Assembly: GCA_015075185.1 (NCBI GenBank)
Contig: JABTUW010000002.1
Coordinates: forward strand, 186,001 to 250,000
Direction of reading: 5' to 3'
Length of the DNA stretch: 64,000 nucleotides
Source: Anaerolineales bacterium
Lineage (GTDB): Bacteria; Chloroflexota; Anaerolineae; 4572-78; J111
The translations under genes and the position numbers were made by a program. Position 1 is the stretch's first letter; every line of letters begins with the position of its first letter. Shown piece by piece: positions 56,705 to 64,000 of this stretch. The notes below the pieces were generated by a model. It saw only the letters and a list, made by a program, of their open reading frames with translations, searched no databases and was not told the origin of the DNA.

Positions 56705-57100
56705 ATGAAGAAAATCGGGATTATCAATGGGCCAATTTCAGCCGTCATCGCCAGCCTGGGCCACACCGATACGGTGGTGATTGCCGATGCCGGCCTGCCC
56801 ATTCCCGCCGGGCTGGAGCGCATTGATCTGGCCCTGAGCGCCGGCCTGCCCGCCTTTCTCGACACTCTGCGCGTCGTGCTAACCGAGATGCAGGTCGAGC
56901 GAGCGATTATCGCCGACGAGATGCTGGAGGTCAGCCCCGCCGTTTACCAGGCCATCAAAGCCCTTTTGGGCGAAACCCCTATTGACATCCTGCCTCACGA
57001 GTCTTTCAAACAACAGACCCGCTCAGCGCGAGCGGTCATTCGCACCGGCGAGTTTACCCCTTACGCCAACATTATTTTAGTGGCTGGCGTGGTGTTTTGA
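56705..57100 (+). CDS. rbsD: D-ribose pyranase (RbsD)
   Basis: 131 aa of the RbsD/FucU family. MKKIGIINGPISAVIASLGHTD has the catalytic His20, DAGLPIPAGLERIDLAL is the next conserved segment, and the C-terminal FTPYANIILVAGVVF carries the Tyr-x-Asn sugar-binding motif. It interconverts pyranose and furanose forms of ribose so that a kinase can act. It is co-transcribed with lacI (15-nt gap). Its last 24 nt overlap the 3' end of the convergent mutase gene. Confidence 0.9.
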   Translation: MKKIGIINGPISAVIASLGHTDTVVIADAGLPIPAGLERIDLALSAGLPAFLDTLRVVLTEMQVERAIIADEMLEVSPAVYQAIKALLGETPIDILPHESFKQQTRSARAVIRTGEFTPYANIILVAGVVF

Positions 57101-58450
57101 GGCTGCCCTCTGCCCAAGTAAGCGTCCCAAAGTGGGCACGCGTTGCGCAACTTCTGTTTGAATTTCCTGCAATCGCGCCTCGGTGTTTCCTTCAAAACGG
57201 ACGGTAATCAGCGGCTCGGTTACGGACGCGCGAGCCAGCACCCAGCCGCCGTCAAAGACAACGCGCACGCCATCCACTGTATTGATCTCGTGATCGGCAA
57301 AAGCTGCTGGCAATTCGGCCAAGATAGCTTCCTGTTCCTCTGGAGAACAGGGCAGCCGTAAATCGGGGGTAATGGGATAGTAGGGAATGTCGGCCATCAA
57401 AGCCGACAGGGGTTGGCCGGCCTCGGACAAGATTTGCAAAAACAGCAGAGTCGCAAAAAGAGCGTCGTCGCGCCCCAATTCGCCAAAAAAGAGATGGCCG
57501 CTGATTTCGCCGCCCAAGCCGGCCTGTTCCCGCAGCAGCCTTGTTTTGATAAAGGTGTGGCCCGAACGTTCCATCAGCGGCAGACCGCCCCAGCGTTTGG
57601 TTTCATCGGCGACAATACTTGAGCACTTGATGTCGTAAACCACCTTGCGCTTATTGGGAGTCTGAGCTACCCGAAGACGATGCCGGATAAACAGCACCAG
57701 GGCCTGGTCGCCGGGCAAAATGTGGCCGGACTCGTCCACAAACACCGCCCGGTCGCCATCCCCATCATAAGCGACGCCCAAATCAGCCCCTTCAGCCACA
57801 ATCTGCTCTGCTAAACCCTTGAGATGCGCGGCCACCGCCGGATTCGGATCGCGGTTGGGGAAGCGACCGTCAATCTCACAGAAACGCTCAATCACCTGAT
57901 AGCCCTTGCTGTGCAGCACCGCCGGAGCGACCCGCGAGAAACAGCCGTTGCCGGCGTCAACCACCACCTTGAGCGGGCGTCCCGCTGGAAAAAAGCGGGC
58001 AATATCGGCCTGGTACGCCTCCAGCACATCAGCCCGATCCCAATAACCGTTCCCCTGGCGAAACCGACCCGCTTGCATCTGCTGGCGCAGCGCCTGCAAT
58101 ACCTCTTCCGTAATCGGCCACTCGCCGAGCATCAGTTTGAAACCGTTGTAACCCGGCGGGTTGTGCGAGGCGGTCACCATAACCAGGCCGTCGGCTTTGA
58201 GCCACTGCTGGGCAAAGTACATAGCCGAGGTCGGCACCAAACCAGCATCTAGAACGTAACAGCCGGCCGCCAGCAAGCCTTCAATCAACGCCCCTTTGAG
58301 GATAGGCGTACTGGGCCGGGCGTCGCCGCCGACCACCACCCGCCCCCCGGCCAATGCTGTCCCCACCGTCTGCCCAAAGTCACGGGCAAAGGCAGGTGTT
58401 AACTCTTGGCCATATAAACCTCGGATATCACAACTTTTGAAAATACTCAT
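57077..58450 (-). CDS. Phosphomannomutase/phosphoglucomutase
   Basis: 457 aa, alpha-D-phosphohexomutase family. FKSCDIRGLYGQELTPAFA is the N-terminal substrate loop, VMVTASHNPPGYNGFKLM holds the phospho-Ser, AYDGDGDRAVFVDESG the Mg-binding loop, SGHTFIKT/GEISGHLFF the sugar-binding loop (EISGH), and VRFEGNTEARLQEI the phosphate-binding loop (EGNT). The set is complete. It interconverts hexose-1- and -6-phosphates; it may feed both the sugar pathway here and nucleotide sugars for the polysaccharide locus. It overlaps the FGGY kinase stop by 4 nt. Confidence 0.9.
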   Translation of the reverse strand: MSIFKSCDIRGLYGQELTPAFARDFGQTVGTALAGGRVVVGGDARPSTPILKGALIEGLLAAGCYVLDAGLVPTSAMYFAQQWLKADGLVMVTASHNPPGYNGFKLMLGEWPITEEVLQALRQQMQAGRFRQGNGYWDRADVLEAYQADIARFFPAGRPLKVVVDAGNGCFSRVAPAVLHSKGYQVIERFCEIDGRFPNRDPNPAVAAHLKGLAEQIVAEGADLGVAYDGDGDRAVFVDESGHILPGDQALVLFIRHRLRVAQTPNKRKVVYDIKCSSIVADETKRWGGLPLMERSGHTFIKTRLLREQAGLGGEISGHLFFGELGRDDALFATLLFLQILSEAGQPLSALMADIPYYPITPDLRLPCSPEEQEAILAELPAAFADHEINTVDGVRVVFDGGWVLARASVTEPLITVRFEGNTEARLQEIQTEVAQRVPTLGRLLGQRAASKHHASH

Positions 58451-59970
58451 TCCAGATAACCTCGCGCCGTGCAGACTTCCTTGAAGCGTTGGTAACGGGT
58501 TTCATAGGCTTCGGCCAGGAAGGGGCGCGGCTCTACCCGCTCCATCAAGCGAACCATGGCCCGAGCCGCCGGAATCAGGCCGTCATACCACGTCCCGGCA
58601 GCCGCGATGATCGCCGCGCCCATTGCTCCGCCGCTTACCTCTGGACGAACCAACGTCCGGCCGAGAATATCGGCGCGCAGTTGGTTCCAGGCCCGGCTGC
58701 GCGTTGCCCCCCCGGCGTTGTAAAGGGTGTCGCCAATTTCCGCGCCCAGACTGGCCAGGACTTCATAGGCCAGGCGTTCCACATAGGCCACGCCTTCAAG
58801 ATGAGCGGTGTAATCTGAGGCAAGGAGGCGAAGATGCGAGGAGGCGGGGACGCGACCTCCATTGGGAGGCAGGGGGTAGGGAGAGATCGCGCCGCTGGGC
58901 AGGTCGAGCACAAATCCTTCAGCGGCGGAACGGGCAAAGGGGAAACGTTCGCCCAGGCGAGCCAGGGGATAGATAACGGTATCTGTAGGCGCAATTTCGA
59001 GCGCCTGGGCGTTAAATTCTGCCCACTTTTCCTGGGGAAAGCGCAGGGCGATGGCTTCGCCGCCGGTGTTGCTGGCCCCGCCGGGCAGCCAGTAGCCGGC
59101 GGGGTGGCGGTGGCTGTAGATGCGCCCGTTGGGGTCGCGCAAGAGTTGTTCGGTGACGCCTTTGACAACCAGCGTCGTTCCTAACGTACTGTTCCAGTCG
59201 CCGGGCGCGACCGCACCCGTAGAAATTTGCGAGGTACAGCCATCAGTCATGCCGGCCAGTACGGGAATCCCTGGCGGCAGACCGGTTGCCTCGGCGCAGC
59301 CGGGCGAGATATGGGCAATCACCGCGCCGGGCCGAGCCACGGCCGGCAGGCGTTCCAGCGGGATAGCCAGCTTCGTCTCGATGAAGTCCGGCCAGCGCTC
59401 ATGCTGCACATCGTAGCCTGTTTTGAGCGCGTCGGAGAAATTGGTCACCCCATATTCGCCGGTCAAGCGGCCGACGATAAAATCGGCGGCGTGGATAAAG
59501 CGGTGTGACCTCTCGAACAGGGCTGCTTCGTGGCGGCGCAGCCATAGAATTTTGGCCAGGGCAAAAGAGGCATTGAAGCGATAGCCCAAAGCGGCGGCCA
59601 GCTCGCTTCCGGCAGCCTGGACTTCCTCGGCTTCGACCTGCGCCCGGCCATCGTTGTACATCATGGCCGGGCGCAGCGGTTTGCCTTTAGCATCAATAGG
59701 CAGGATCGTGCCCGAAGTCGAGGTGACGGCCAGGGCGGAAATTGCCTCGGCTGGTTGGCCTCGCCGGCGTAGGTCTGCGAGTACCCGGCGCAGACAGGTC
59801 GTGACTGCCGCCCACCACATCTCCGGCTCCTGTTCAGCCCAGCGCGGCGGGAGGTCGGGCAGAGTCATCAAGGCGAACGGCTCGGCTGCTTGGGCCTGAA
59901 CCACTCCCTGCGGGTCACACGCTACTACCCGCGCCCCTTGAGTACCGACATCAATCCCTATTACAAACAT
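58447..59970 (-). CDS. FGGY-family carbohydrate kinase
   Basis: A 507-aa protein. FVIGIDVGTQGARVVACD is the phosphate-1 motif of the ASKHA fold; AGMTDGCTSQISTGAVAPGDWNSTLGTTLVVKG is the domain II ATP region with the catalytic Asp (MTDG); YNAGGATRSRAWNQLRADILGR is the adenosine motif. VTSTSGTILPID near residue 85 resembles the D-ribulose/sugar kinase branch (SePSK/XK-1-like) more than xylulokinase, so a ketopentose is plausible. With RbsD and a ribose-type permease nearby, the operon probably phosphorylates an isomerised pentose. Confidence 0.85.
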   Translation of the reverse strand: MFVIGIDVGTQGARVVACDPQGVVQAQAAEPFALMTLPDLPPRWAEQEPEMWWAAVTTCLRRVLADLRRRGQPAEAISALAVTSTSGTILPIDAKGKPLRPAMMYNDGRAQVEAEEVQAAGSELAAALGYRFNASFALAKILWLRRHEAALFERSHRFIHAADFIVGRLTGEYGVTNFSDALKTGYDVQHERWPDFIETKLAIPLERLPAVARPGAVIAHISPGCAEATGLPPGIPVLAGMTDGCTSQISTGAVAPGDWNSTLGTTLVVKGVTEQLLRDPNGRIYSHRHPAGYWLPGGASNTGGEAIALRFPQEKWAEFNAQALEIAPTDTVIYPLARLGERFPFARSAAEGFVLDLPSGAISPYPLPPNGGRVPASSHLRLLASDYTAHLEGVAYVERLAYEVLASLGAEIGDTLYNAGGATRSRAWNQLRADILGRTLVRPEVSGGAMGAAIIAAAGTWYDGLIPAARAMVRLMERVEPRPFLAEAYETRYQRFKEVCTARGYLE

Positions 59971-60016
59971 CTGTTTACTAGGACCTCAATTGGACACCGG
60001 TTTCACTAAAGGGGAA

Positions 60017-60044
60017 GTAGGGGCGGACGGCCGTCCGCCCCTAC
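60017..60044. repeat. Perfect 28-bp palindrome upstream of the FGGY kinase gene
   Basis: GTAGGGGCGGACGG is followed directly by its exact complement, with no loop. It sits 2 nt after the stop of the upstream DUF4432 gene and 46 nt before the kinase start. It is a member of the GTAGGGGC/GCCCCTAC repeat group; it may act as a transcription or RNA-processing signal. Confidence 0.65.
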
Positions 60045-60046
60045 CA

Positions 60047-61126
60047 CTATTCTGGTAGATTAGCCACAAAAGCATCAATCTCCGCCTGCGAGCTGAGCAC
60101 GCCGATTTCCAGCTTGTAGTGGCGGCTGTCGCCGGGTTCCAGGAATTGCAGCCGGCCCTCGGCCCGTTCCTTGGCCCGACCCTGGGCCCAGTTGGTCGCC
60201 GGCTCCAGGCCGCAGACATAAGTTCCCTGCCCCATCATCTTCCACTGCACCAGGTGGGGTAGTTCGGCCAGGGCAAAACGAACGTAGCCGCCCAAGCCCT
60301 GCCCGCCGCCAAAAGCCCGATTGACCAGCGCCGCCTGAGCGTAACCCTGGGCGTCGGCCTTAGGGGTGTGATAAAAAACTTGCTCGTCGTAGCCGGGCGT
60401 GGGAGATTGGAAGTGATTGTACTCGGACAGCCCGGCGGCGGCAACCTCGTCTCTCGGTTTCACCTCGGCCGAGGCGGCGAGCAGTTCCGTCGCCTGGCTG
60501 ACGACCGGAAAGCCAAAATTACAGTGGTACAACTGCATGTGCGGCGTGGATTGGTAGCCTTCGTTGGTGACAGTATCCTCGATGAAGAAGCGCGATTTAC
60601 CCAGACGGGCCGAAATGCGCCGTTGCAGCACCAGATTCTCGCCAAAGACAACAGCCTGGCGCACCTGGCCGGTCAGCCACATCTCGTAGTCGTCGCCGTG
60701 CCAGTCGCCGCCATAGGCCACATGGGCAGCCGGGATATAGGAGGCGCGGCCATGCAAGCCCAACGGCTGGCCTTCGTCTGCCCCCGGCGCGCCGAAATGG
60801 GTTAACCCGCAGGTATTGACCAACCCCCCATGAAAGCCGCGCAGCCAGCCCAGACCCTCCGGCTCGTAATAGGCCGGGCCGACAGCCGTGGTGGGGGAGC
60901 GCCAGGAGAGCGATGCGCCGCCGAAACTGGCCCAGCCAATATCCAGGCCCCGGTCAAGGAGCACGGTAAAAGCCAGGCCGCTGCCGGTGCGAAAATCAGC
61001 CACCCGCACGCCCCGCTCAAAACCATCCCCCAATTCGCCCAGGCGTACCCCGGCCAGTTGACTTATATCACCGACGTGTTGAAGCAAATCGGCGCGGGTA
61101 TAAGACGTTCCGAAAAGAGTTGCCAT
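60047..61126 (-). CDS. DUF4432 (aldose-1-epimerase-like) protein
   Basis: A 359-aa galactose-mutarotase-fold protein of the DUF4432 family. It shows VLLDRGLDIGWASFGGASLSW, FHGGLVNTCGLTHFGAPG, LGLHGRASYIPAAHV, MQLYHCNFGFPVV and a C-terminal EPATNWAQGR, the positions of the mutarotase His and Glu residues. It probably catalyses anomer or related isomerisation of a sugar or sugar phosphate, as is common beside ABC importers and FGGY kinases. In the same operon as the PMI-like cupin, though separated by a 312-nt repeat-rich gap. Confidence 0.82.
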   Translation of the reverse strand: MATLFGTSYTRADLLQHVGDISQLAGVRLGELGDGFERGVRVADFRTGSGLAFTVLLDRGLDIGWASFGGASLSWRSPTTAVGPAYYEPEGLGWLRGFHGGLVNTCGLTHFGAPGADEGQPLGLHGRASYIPAAHVAYGGDWHGDDYEMWLTGQVRQAVVFGENLVLQRRISARLGKSRFFIEDTVTNEGYQSTPHMQLYHCNFGFPVVSQATELLAASAEVKPRDEVAAAGLSEYNHFQSPTPGYDEQVFYHTPKADAQGYAQAALVNRAFGGGQGLGGYVRFALAELPHLVQWKMMGQGTYVCGLEPATNWAQGRAKERAEGRLQFLEPGDSRHYKLEIGVLSSQAEIDAFVANLPE

Positions 61127-61204
61127 ATTTCCTCCAATGAGAGGGACAGGCTTGAGACCTGCCCCTCCATCACTAACAAGGACTTACGCGGTGGGCCTAC
61201 CCAT

Positions 61205-61304
61205 GTCATTTCGACCGGAGCGTAGCGGAGGGAGAAATCCCTGTAGCCTCGTTGGGCAAGAGTAGTTTAGAGGGATTTCTCGCTCCTTCGCCGCTCGAAA
61301 TCAC
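61205..61304. repeat. GTCATTTCGA...AGAAATCCCT inverted repeat, copy 1
   Basis: The left arm GTCATTTCGA...GGAGAAATCCCT is mirrored by AGGGATTTCTC...TCGAAATCAC. It belongs to a class of hairpin repeats found in many bacterial genomes. The gap 61127-61438 holds this copy and a second one and no gene. Confidence 0.65.
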
Positions 61305-61348
61305 TTGACTGCGTAAGTCCTGTCACTAAATGGTAACCGCTCAACCAT

Positions 61349-61429
61349 GTCATTTCGAGCGAAGGGAGAAATCCCTCATGCCTATATGGCACTCCAGGGA
61401 TTTCTCGGCCTATGGCCTCGAAATGACAT
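61349..61429. repeat. GTCATTTCGA...AGAAATCCCT inverted repeat, copy 2
   Basis: The left arm starts GTCATTTCGAGCGAAGGGAG at 61349; the right arm AGGGATTTCTC...TCGAAATGAC ends at 61429. Same family as copy 1, better paired at the outer ends. The copies are in tandem with different loops. ACTTACGC/GCGTAAGT near 61183 and 61310 flanks copy 1. Confidence 0.65.
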
Positions 61430-61438
61430 TGGATCTGA

Positions 61439-62656
61439 TTACTTTTGTGGGGCTTCGGGGGTTGGACCGAAGTGCTTGAGCATCACGATCGAGTCGGCGG
61501 CGCTGGGGTTGTGGATTTTAACACCCTCCGCCGCCGCTCCGGCCGAGACAAAGTATTCGTCGTGGGTCAGTTGGCCAAAGCGGATCAGGGCCGGCGTTTC
61601 AATAGGCCAGATACCCATCGTGCCGTGTCCCTGCATCATAATCAGGCCGTACGGGCCGGAATCGCGCACGGTCACGGTGCGCCCGGGCAGGATGGTCAAC
61701 TCTTTGGCGGCGACGTACTCATTGCCGTAGGTAATCCACTTTTCGATGTAACCCTCGGCCTCCATTTCAGCAACCGGCTTGACCGGCAGCGGCGGGCGGA
61801 AATACTGCTCTTTCACATCCGGGACGACATTGGCCTCCCAATCAATCATGGAGATGATGTAATCCAGGTCCTCCTGCTTGTCTGCCGGCACATTTTTGAC
61901 CAGCAAACCCCATTCAATCGGCACATTGTTAACCAGCGACTGGTACATGGCAAAAACGTCGCTGGCCCACTGCGGTTCGTAGGTACACAGGCTGCCCGGC
62001 GCGTGCAGCAGCCCGGCGGGGACATACCAGCCGGTGCCTAATTCCAGGCGATAGGCGCGGGAGATGTCGGTGATGTGGTTGTCACCCTGGTTCCAGATTT
62101 CCAGGCAGTGGCGGACCTGCTCTTTGGTGGTACCCGGCTCAAGGCCAAAGAAGGTGTGGGGGAAATCGCCGCCATGGTTGTTGGCCTGAGGCGGGAAGTA
62201 GTAGGCTTCGGGCTTGGTCTGCATGCCGACCAATTTGGCGTGCTGCTCCATCTGGTGCAGGTGGTGGGGCAGCGGCCCCTGGTTGTCGAAAAATTTGGAA
62301 TACATCGGCCAGGCGTGGTATTTGTCCCACAGTCGGTCGCCCAGCAACTTGGCCCCCAACTCGTCCACCACGTCCTTGAAGAGGATCTTTTGCGGCCTGT
62401 CCCCGTTACCGCTGACTACATAGCTGAGGCCCTCGTCGGGTGTGGTTAACGGGCCGTTATCGGCCTTGGTCGTCGAAGAGAACCAGCGCTCGTCAATGCC
62501 GCCGCGATTGGCCCCAAAAGCATAGTAATCGTTGGGGTGCAGCTTGATCCGCTTGCCGGGAATACAAAAGGAGCGCGGTACCCAGTTGGGGGCCAGGCGG
62601 AGAATACCTTTACCGGCCTCAAGGGCCTCGTTGATTTGTTGCGTTTGACTTGCCAT
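61439..62656 (-). CDS. Mannose-6-phosphate-isomerase-like cupin protein
   Basis: A 405-aa protein with a type-I PMI-like metal centre: PLPHHLHQMEQHAKL gives two His and Glu, TGWYVPAGLLHAPGSL the third His with Pro-Ala-Gly-x-x-His, and a second cupin near the C-terminus (TILPGRTVTVRDSGPYGLIMMQGHGTMGI). The central insert KPEAYYFPP, HTFFGLEPGTTKEQV is like ManA (PEAWY...FGL). It probably isomerises an aldose to a ketose that the FGGY kinase then phosphorylates, or acts after phosphorylation. The exact sugar is unknown. Confidence 0.75.
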   Translation of the reverse strand: MASQTQQINEALEAGKGILRLAPNWVPRSFCIPGKRIKLHPNDYYAFGANRGGIDERWFSSTTKADNGPLTTPDEGLSYVVSGNGDRPQKILFKDVVDELGAKLLGDRLWDKYHAWPMYSKFFDNQGPLPHHLHQMEQHAKLVGMQTKPEAYYFPPQANNHGGDFPHTFFGLEPGTTKEQVRHCLEIWNQGDNHITDISRAYRLELGTGWYVPAGLLHAPGSLCTYEPQWASDVFAMYQSLVNNVPIEWGLLVKNVPADKQEDLDYIISMIDWEANVVPDVKEQYFRPPLPVKPVAEMEAEGYIEKWITYGNEYVAAKELTILPGRTVTVRDSGPYGLIMMQGHGTMGIWPIETPALIRFGQLTHDEYFVSAGAAAEGVKIHNPSAADSIVMLKHFGPTPEAPQK

Positions 62657-62735
62657 AAGTTTTTTCGCCTTTCTTTAAAAAATAAGAGTCTATTTAAGCC
62701 GGGCTAGAGTCATTTTCAACTCAGCCTTAGCCTCA

Positions 62736-63599
62736 TTATCCGGCAAATGCCTTGGCCAGCGCCTCGCGCATGACTGCGACCGGCGCATCGAGGCCCGTCC
62801 ACATCTTGAAGCCAATTGCGCCCTGGTAAACCAGCATACCCAGGCCGTCGAGCGTTTTAGCTCCCCGTGCGACGGCTTCTTTGAGAAAAGGGGTGTTAGG
62901 CGGGTTAGGGATGACGTCACACACCGTCATCCGAGCGGTGATGGTGCTGTAGTCAACGTCAGGTGTGTCATTGACGTTAGGAAAAAGGCCAATCGAGGTG
63001 GCATTGGCCAGGACATCTGTATCGGGCGGGACAGCATACGTTTTATCCCACGGCACAAATTCTGCGGTGGTCGGGGTTTTCTCGTTGAGCAGGGCGGCCA
63101 ACTCCTGCCCTCGCTGTGGCGAACGGTTGACGATGGTCAGGTGGGCCGCTCCGGCCAGGGCCAGTTCGACCGTCATCGCCCGGGCCGCGCCGCCCGCACC
63201 CAGGACCACCACTTTTTTGCCCTGCGGATCAACCTTCGCGTCCTCCCGCAGCGAGCGCAGAAAGCCCTTACCGTCGGTGTTCTCGCCGATGAGACGCTGC
63301 CCTTCTCGCCGTACCGTGTTGACCGCCCCCATCAGACGAGCGTCCGGGGCCACCTCGTCCAAGTACTTTAAAACCTCAACCTTGTGGGGAATGGTCAGGT
63401 TGATGCCCTGGAAGTTCATGGCTCGCAGGCCCTTGAAAGCATCGGCCAGGTACTCAGGATAGACTTCGATCGTCAGGTAACGCCAATTCAAGTTCATCGC
63501 CTGAAAGGCGGCTTCTTGCATGACAATGGTGGGGTTTTCAGCCACCGGATGGCCAAAGACACCGACCAGCTCGGCTTTGTAGTTGGGTTCTTGGGACAT
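62736..63599 (-). CDS. Shikimate dehydrogenase-like protein with altered substrate motif
   Basis: A 287-aa AroE fold. GINLTIPHKVEVL holds the catalytic Lys and GENTDGKGFL the catalytic Asp; NADP binding is by VVLGAGGAARAMTVELALAGAAHLTIVNRS, with NRS favouring NADP. The N-terminal substrate motif, Ser-x-Ser-Pro in AroE (HSKSP), is here ENPTI, so one shikimate-binding Ser is Asn and the other Thr, and the following His/Asn is Gln. Together with its place in a sugar-import operon this suggests a polyol or sugar-derived substrate rather than biosynthetic shikimate. It could still be quinate/shikimate dehydrogenase in a broad sense. Confidence 0.82.
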   Translation of the reverse strand: MSQEPNYKAELVGVFGHPVAENPTIVMQEAAFQAMNLNWRYLTIEVYPEYLADAFKGLRAMNFQGINLTIPHKVEVLKYLDEVAPDARLMGAVNTVRREGQRLIGENTDGKGFLRSLREDAKVDPQGKKVVVLGAGGAARAMTVELALAGAAHLTIVNRSPQRGQELAALLNEKTPTTAEFVPWDKTYAVPPDTDVLANATSIGLFPNVNDTPDVDYSTITARMTVCDVIPNPPNTPFLKEAVARGAKTLDGLGMLVYQGAIGFKMWTGLDAPVAVMREALAKAFAG

Positions 63600-63621
63600 G
63601 GGACTCCTCCCTTGAAAATAA

Positions 63622-63720
63622 GATTACACGGAGTTACACTGAGTCATCACAGAGGAACACAGAGAGAAATATGTAAAGACTCTGTGTATCTCTGGGCCTT
63701 CTCTGCGTTCTCTGTGTTAC
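63622..63720. repeat. ACACAGAG/CTCTGTGT imperfect inverted repeat
   Basis: GATTACACGGAG...AACACAGAG on the left and CTCTGTG...CTCTGCGTTCTCTGTGTTAC on the right, related to the repeat at 10535-10598. The 177-nt gap between the permease and AroE-like genes has nothing else. Confidence 0.5.
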
Positions 63721-63776
63721 GCATTTTCACGCTTCGCGTCGGTGTCGTCCCGGCTGGGACTGTCCGACTCCTTTGG

Positions 63777-64000
63777 TTAGCGGTTACGCCGCAGATAGTC
63801 CAGGTAAACGGCTGCAATAATCAATACCCCTGTTACCACGTTCTGCCAGAAGGCGTAAACACCCAGCAAATTCAAGCCATTACGGATGGTAGCGATAATC
63901 AGCGCGCCCATCAGGGTCGCTAAGATATTCCCCTCGCCGCCAAAAAGGCTGGTCCCGCCGATGACCACCGCCCCAATTGCATCCAGTTCCAGGCCAGTCC
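63777..64000 (-). CDS. Ribose-type ABC transporter permease (C-terminal part, cut by window end)
   Basis: The open minus-strand frame enters from the window edge and ends at TAA 63777-63779; about 74 codons are seen. ELDAIGAVVIGGTSLFGGEG is the conserved cytoplasmic loop of RbsC/BPD_transp_2 permeases that contacts the ATPase, followed by LMGALIIATIRNGLNLLGV and a last membrane helix VVTGVLIIAAVYLDYLRRNR. It imports a pentose or similar sugar with an ATPase and binding protein encoded beyond the window. It is the upstream member of the AroE-PMI-DUF4432-kinase-mutase gene group. Confidence 0.88.
   Translation of the reverse strand, partial: TGLELDAIGAVVIGGTSLFGGEGNILATLMGALIIATIRNGLNLLGVYAFWQNVVTGVLIIAAVYLDYLRRNR

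Noticed and set aside
61127..61438. Riboswitch or structured regulatory RNA upstream of the DUF4432 gene
   Set aside because: The structure is explained by two copies of a dispersed hairpin repeat; no known riboswitch core was recognised.
1..64000. CRISPR array, tRNA, rRNA or prophage
   Set aside because: No regularly spaced direct repeats with unique spacers, no cloverleaf or rRNA signature and no phage genes were found by reading.

Overview
The window looks like the chromosome of a Chloroflexota bacterium (Anaerolineae/Caldilineae/Ardenticatenia-like). This rests on gene content, a moderately GC-rich composition, dense families of short inverted repeats between genes, and promoters dominated by an extended -10 element (TGnTATAnT). 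No rRNA, tRNA, CRISPR array, transposase or phage gene was found. A cytochrome P450 implies access to oxygen. The taxonomic call is an inference.

Layout. (1) 1-8.5 kb: two Tat-exported DUF362 lipoproteins and a truncated hydrolase; an ArsR regulator with a metallophosphoesterase; and a divergent plus-strand operon of a second (frameshifted) ArsR, a stand-alone GcvH-like lipoyl carrier (also frameshifted), two DGC-type Cys4 proteins, an OsmC-like protein, a SPASM radical SAM enzyme and a secreted protein. Matching pairs of GTGACA-N2-TGTCAC-like sites, each pair exactly 22 bp apart, lie before both the DUF362 genes and this operon, suggesting one ArsR-controlled regulon. (2) 8.5-18.4 kb: a minus-strand catabolic cassette headed by an IclR regulator with a consensus promoter (TTGACA-17-TATACT) and direct-repeat operators. 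It encodes a P450, a split dikinase-type phosphotransferase (ATP-grasp chain, then acceptor-domain plus swivelling-His chain), an aldehyde dehydrogenase, two tandem HD hydrolases and an SDR. A four-helix-bundle gene flanked by repeats interrupts it. (3) 18.8-31.7 kb: gyrA/gyrB, an FAD monooxygenase, a VOC gene remnant, a histidine kinase and a NarL-type response regulator, an 82-aa orphan with a 16-codon leader ORF, an ArgH-like lyase and a DUF4832 protein.

(4) 31.7-55.2 kb: a tightly packed minus-strand exopolysaccharide locus with priming sugar transferase, Wzz-like, Wzy-like and Wzx-like proteins, three GT4 enzymes and one GT2, a deacetylase, a BcsB-like protein without BcsA, a second DUF4832 lipoprotein, a kinase-fold protein and two related secreted beta-sandwich proteins. 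It ends with an ACP-FkbH-VOC-acyltransferase module that probably supplies an acyl substituent. A membrane protein with a degenerate GGDEF domain sits at its head. (5) 55.6-64 kb: sugar catabolism: LacI regulator (with promoter and operator) and RbsD on plus; on minus a ribose-type ABC permease (cut by the window end), an AroE-like dehydrogenase lacking the shikimate Ser-x-Ser motif, a mannose-6-phosphate-isomerase-like cupin, a DUF4432 mutarotase-like protein, an FGGY kinase and a phosphomannomutase/phosphoglucomutase.

The three parts most likely to hold undescribed biology are the ArsR/lipoyl/DGC/OsmC/radical-SAM operon, the IclR/P450/split-dikinase cassette, and the ACP-FkbH acylation module of the polysaccharide locus.
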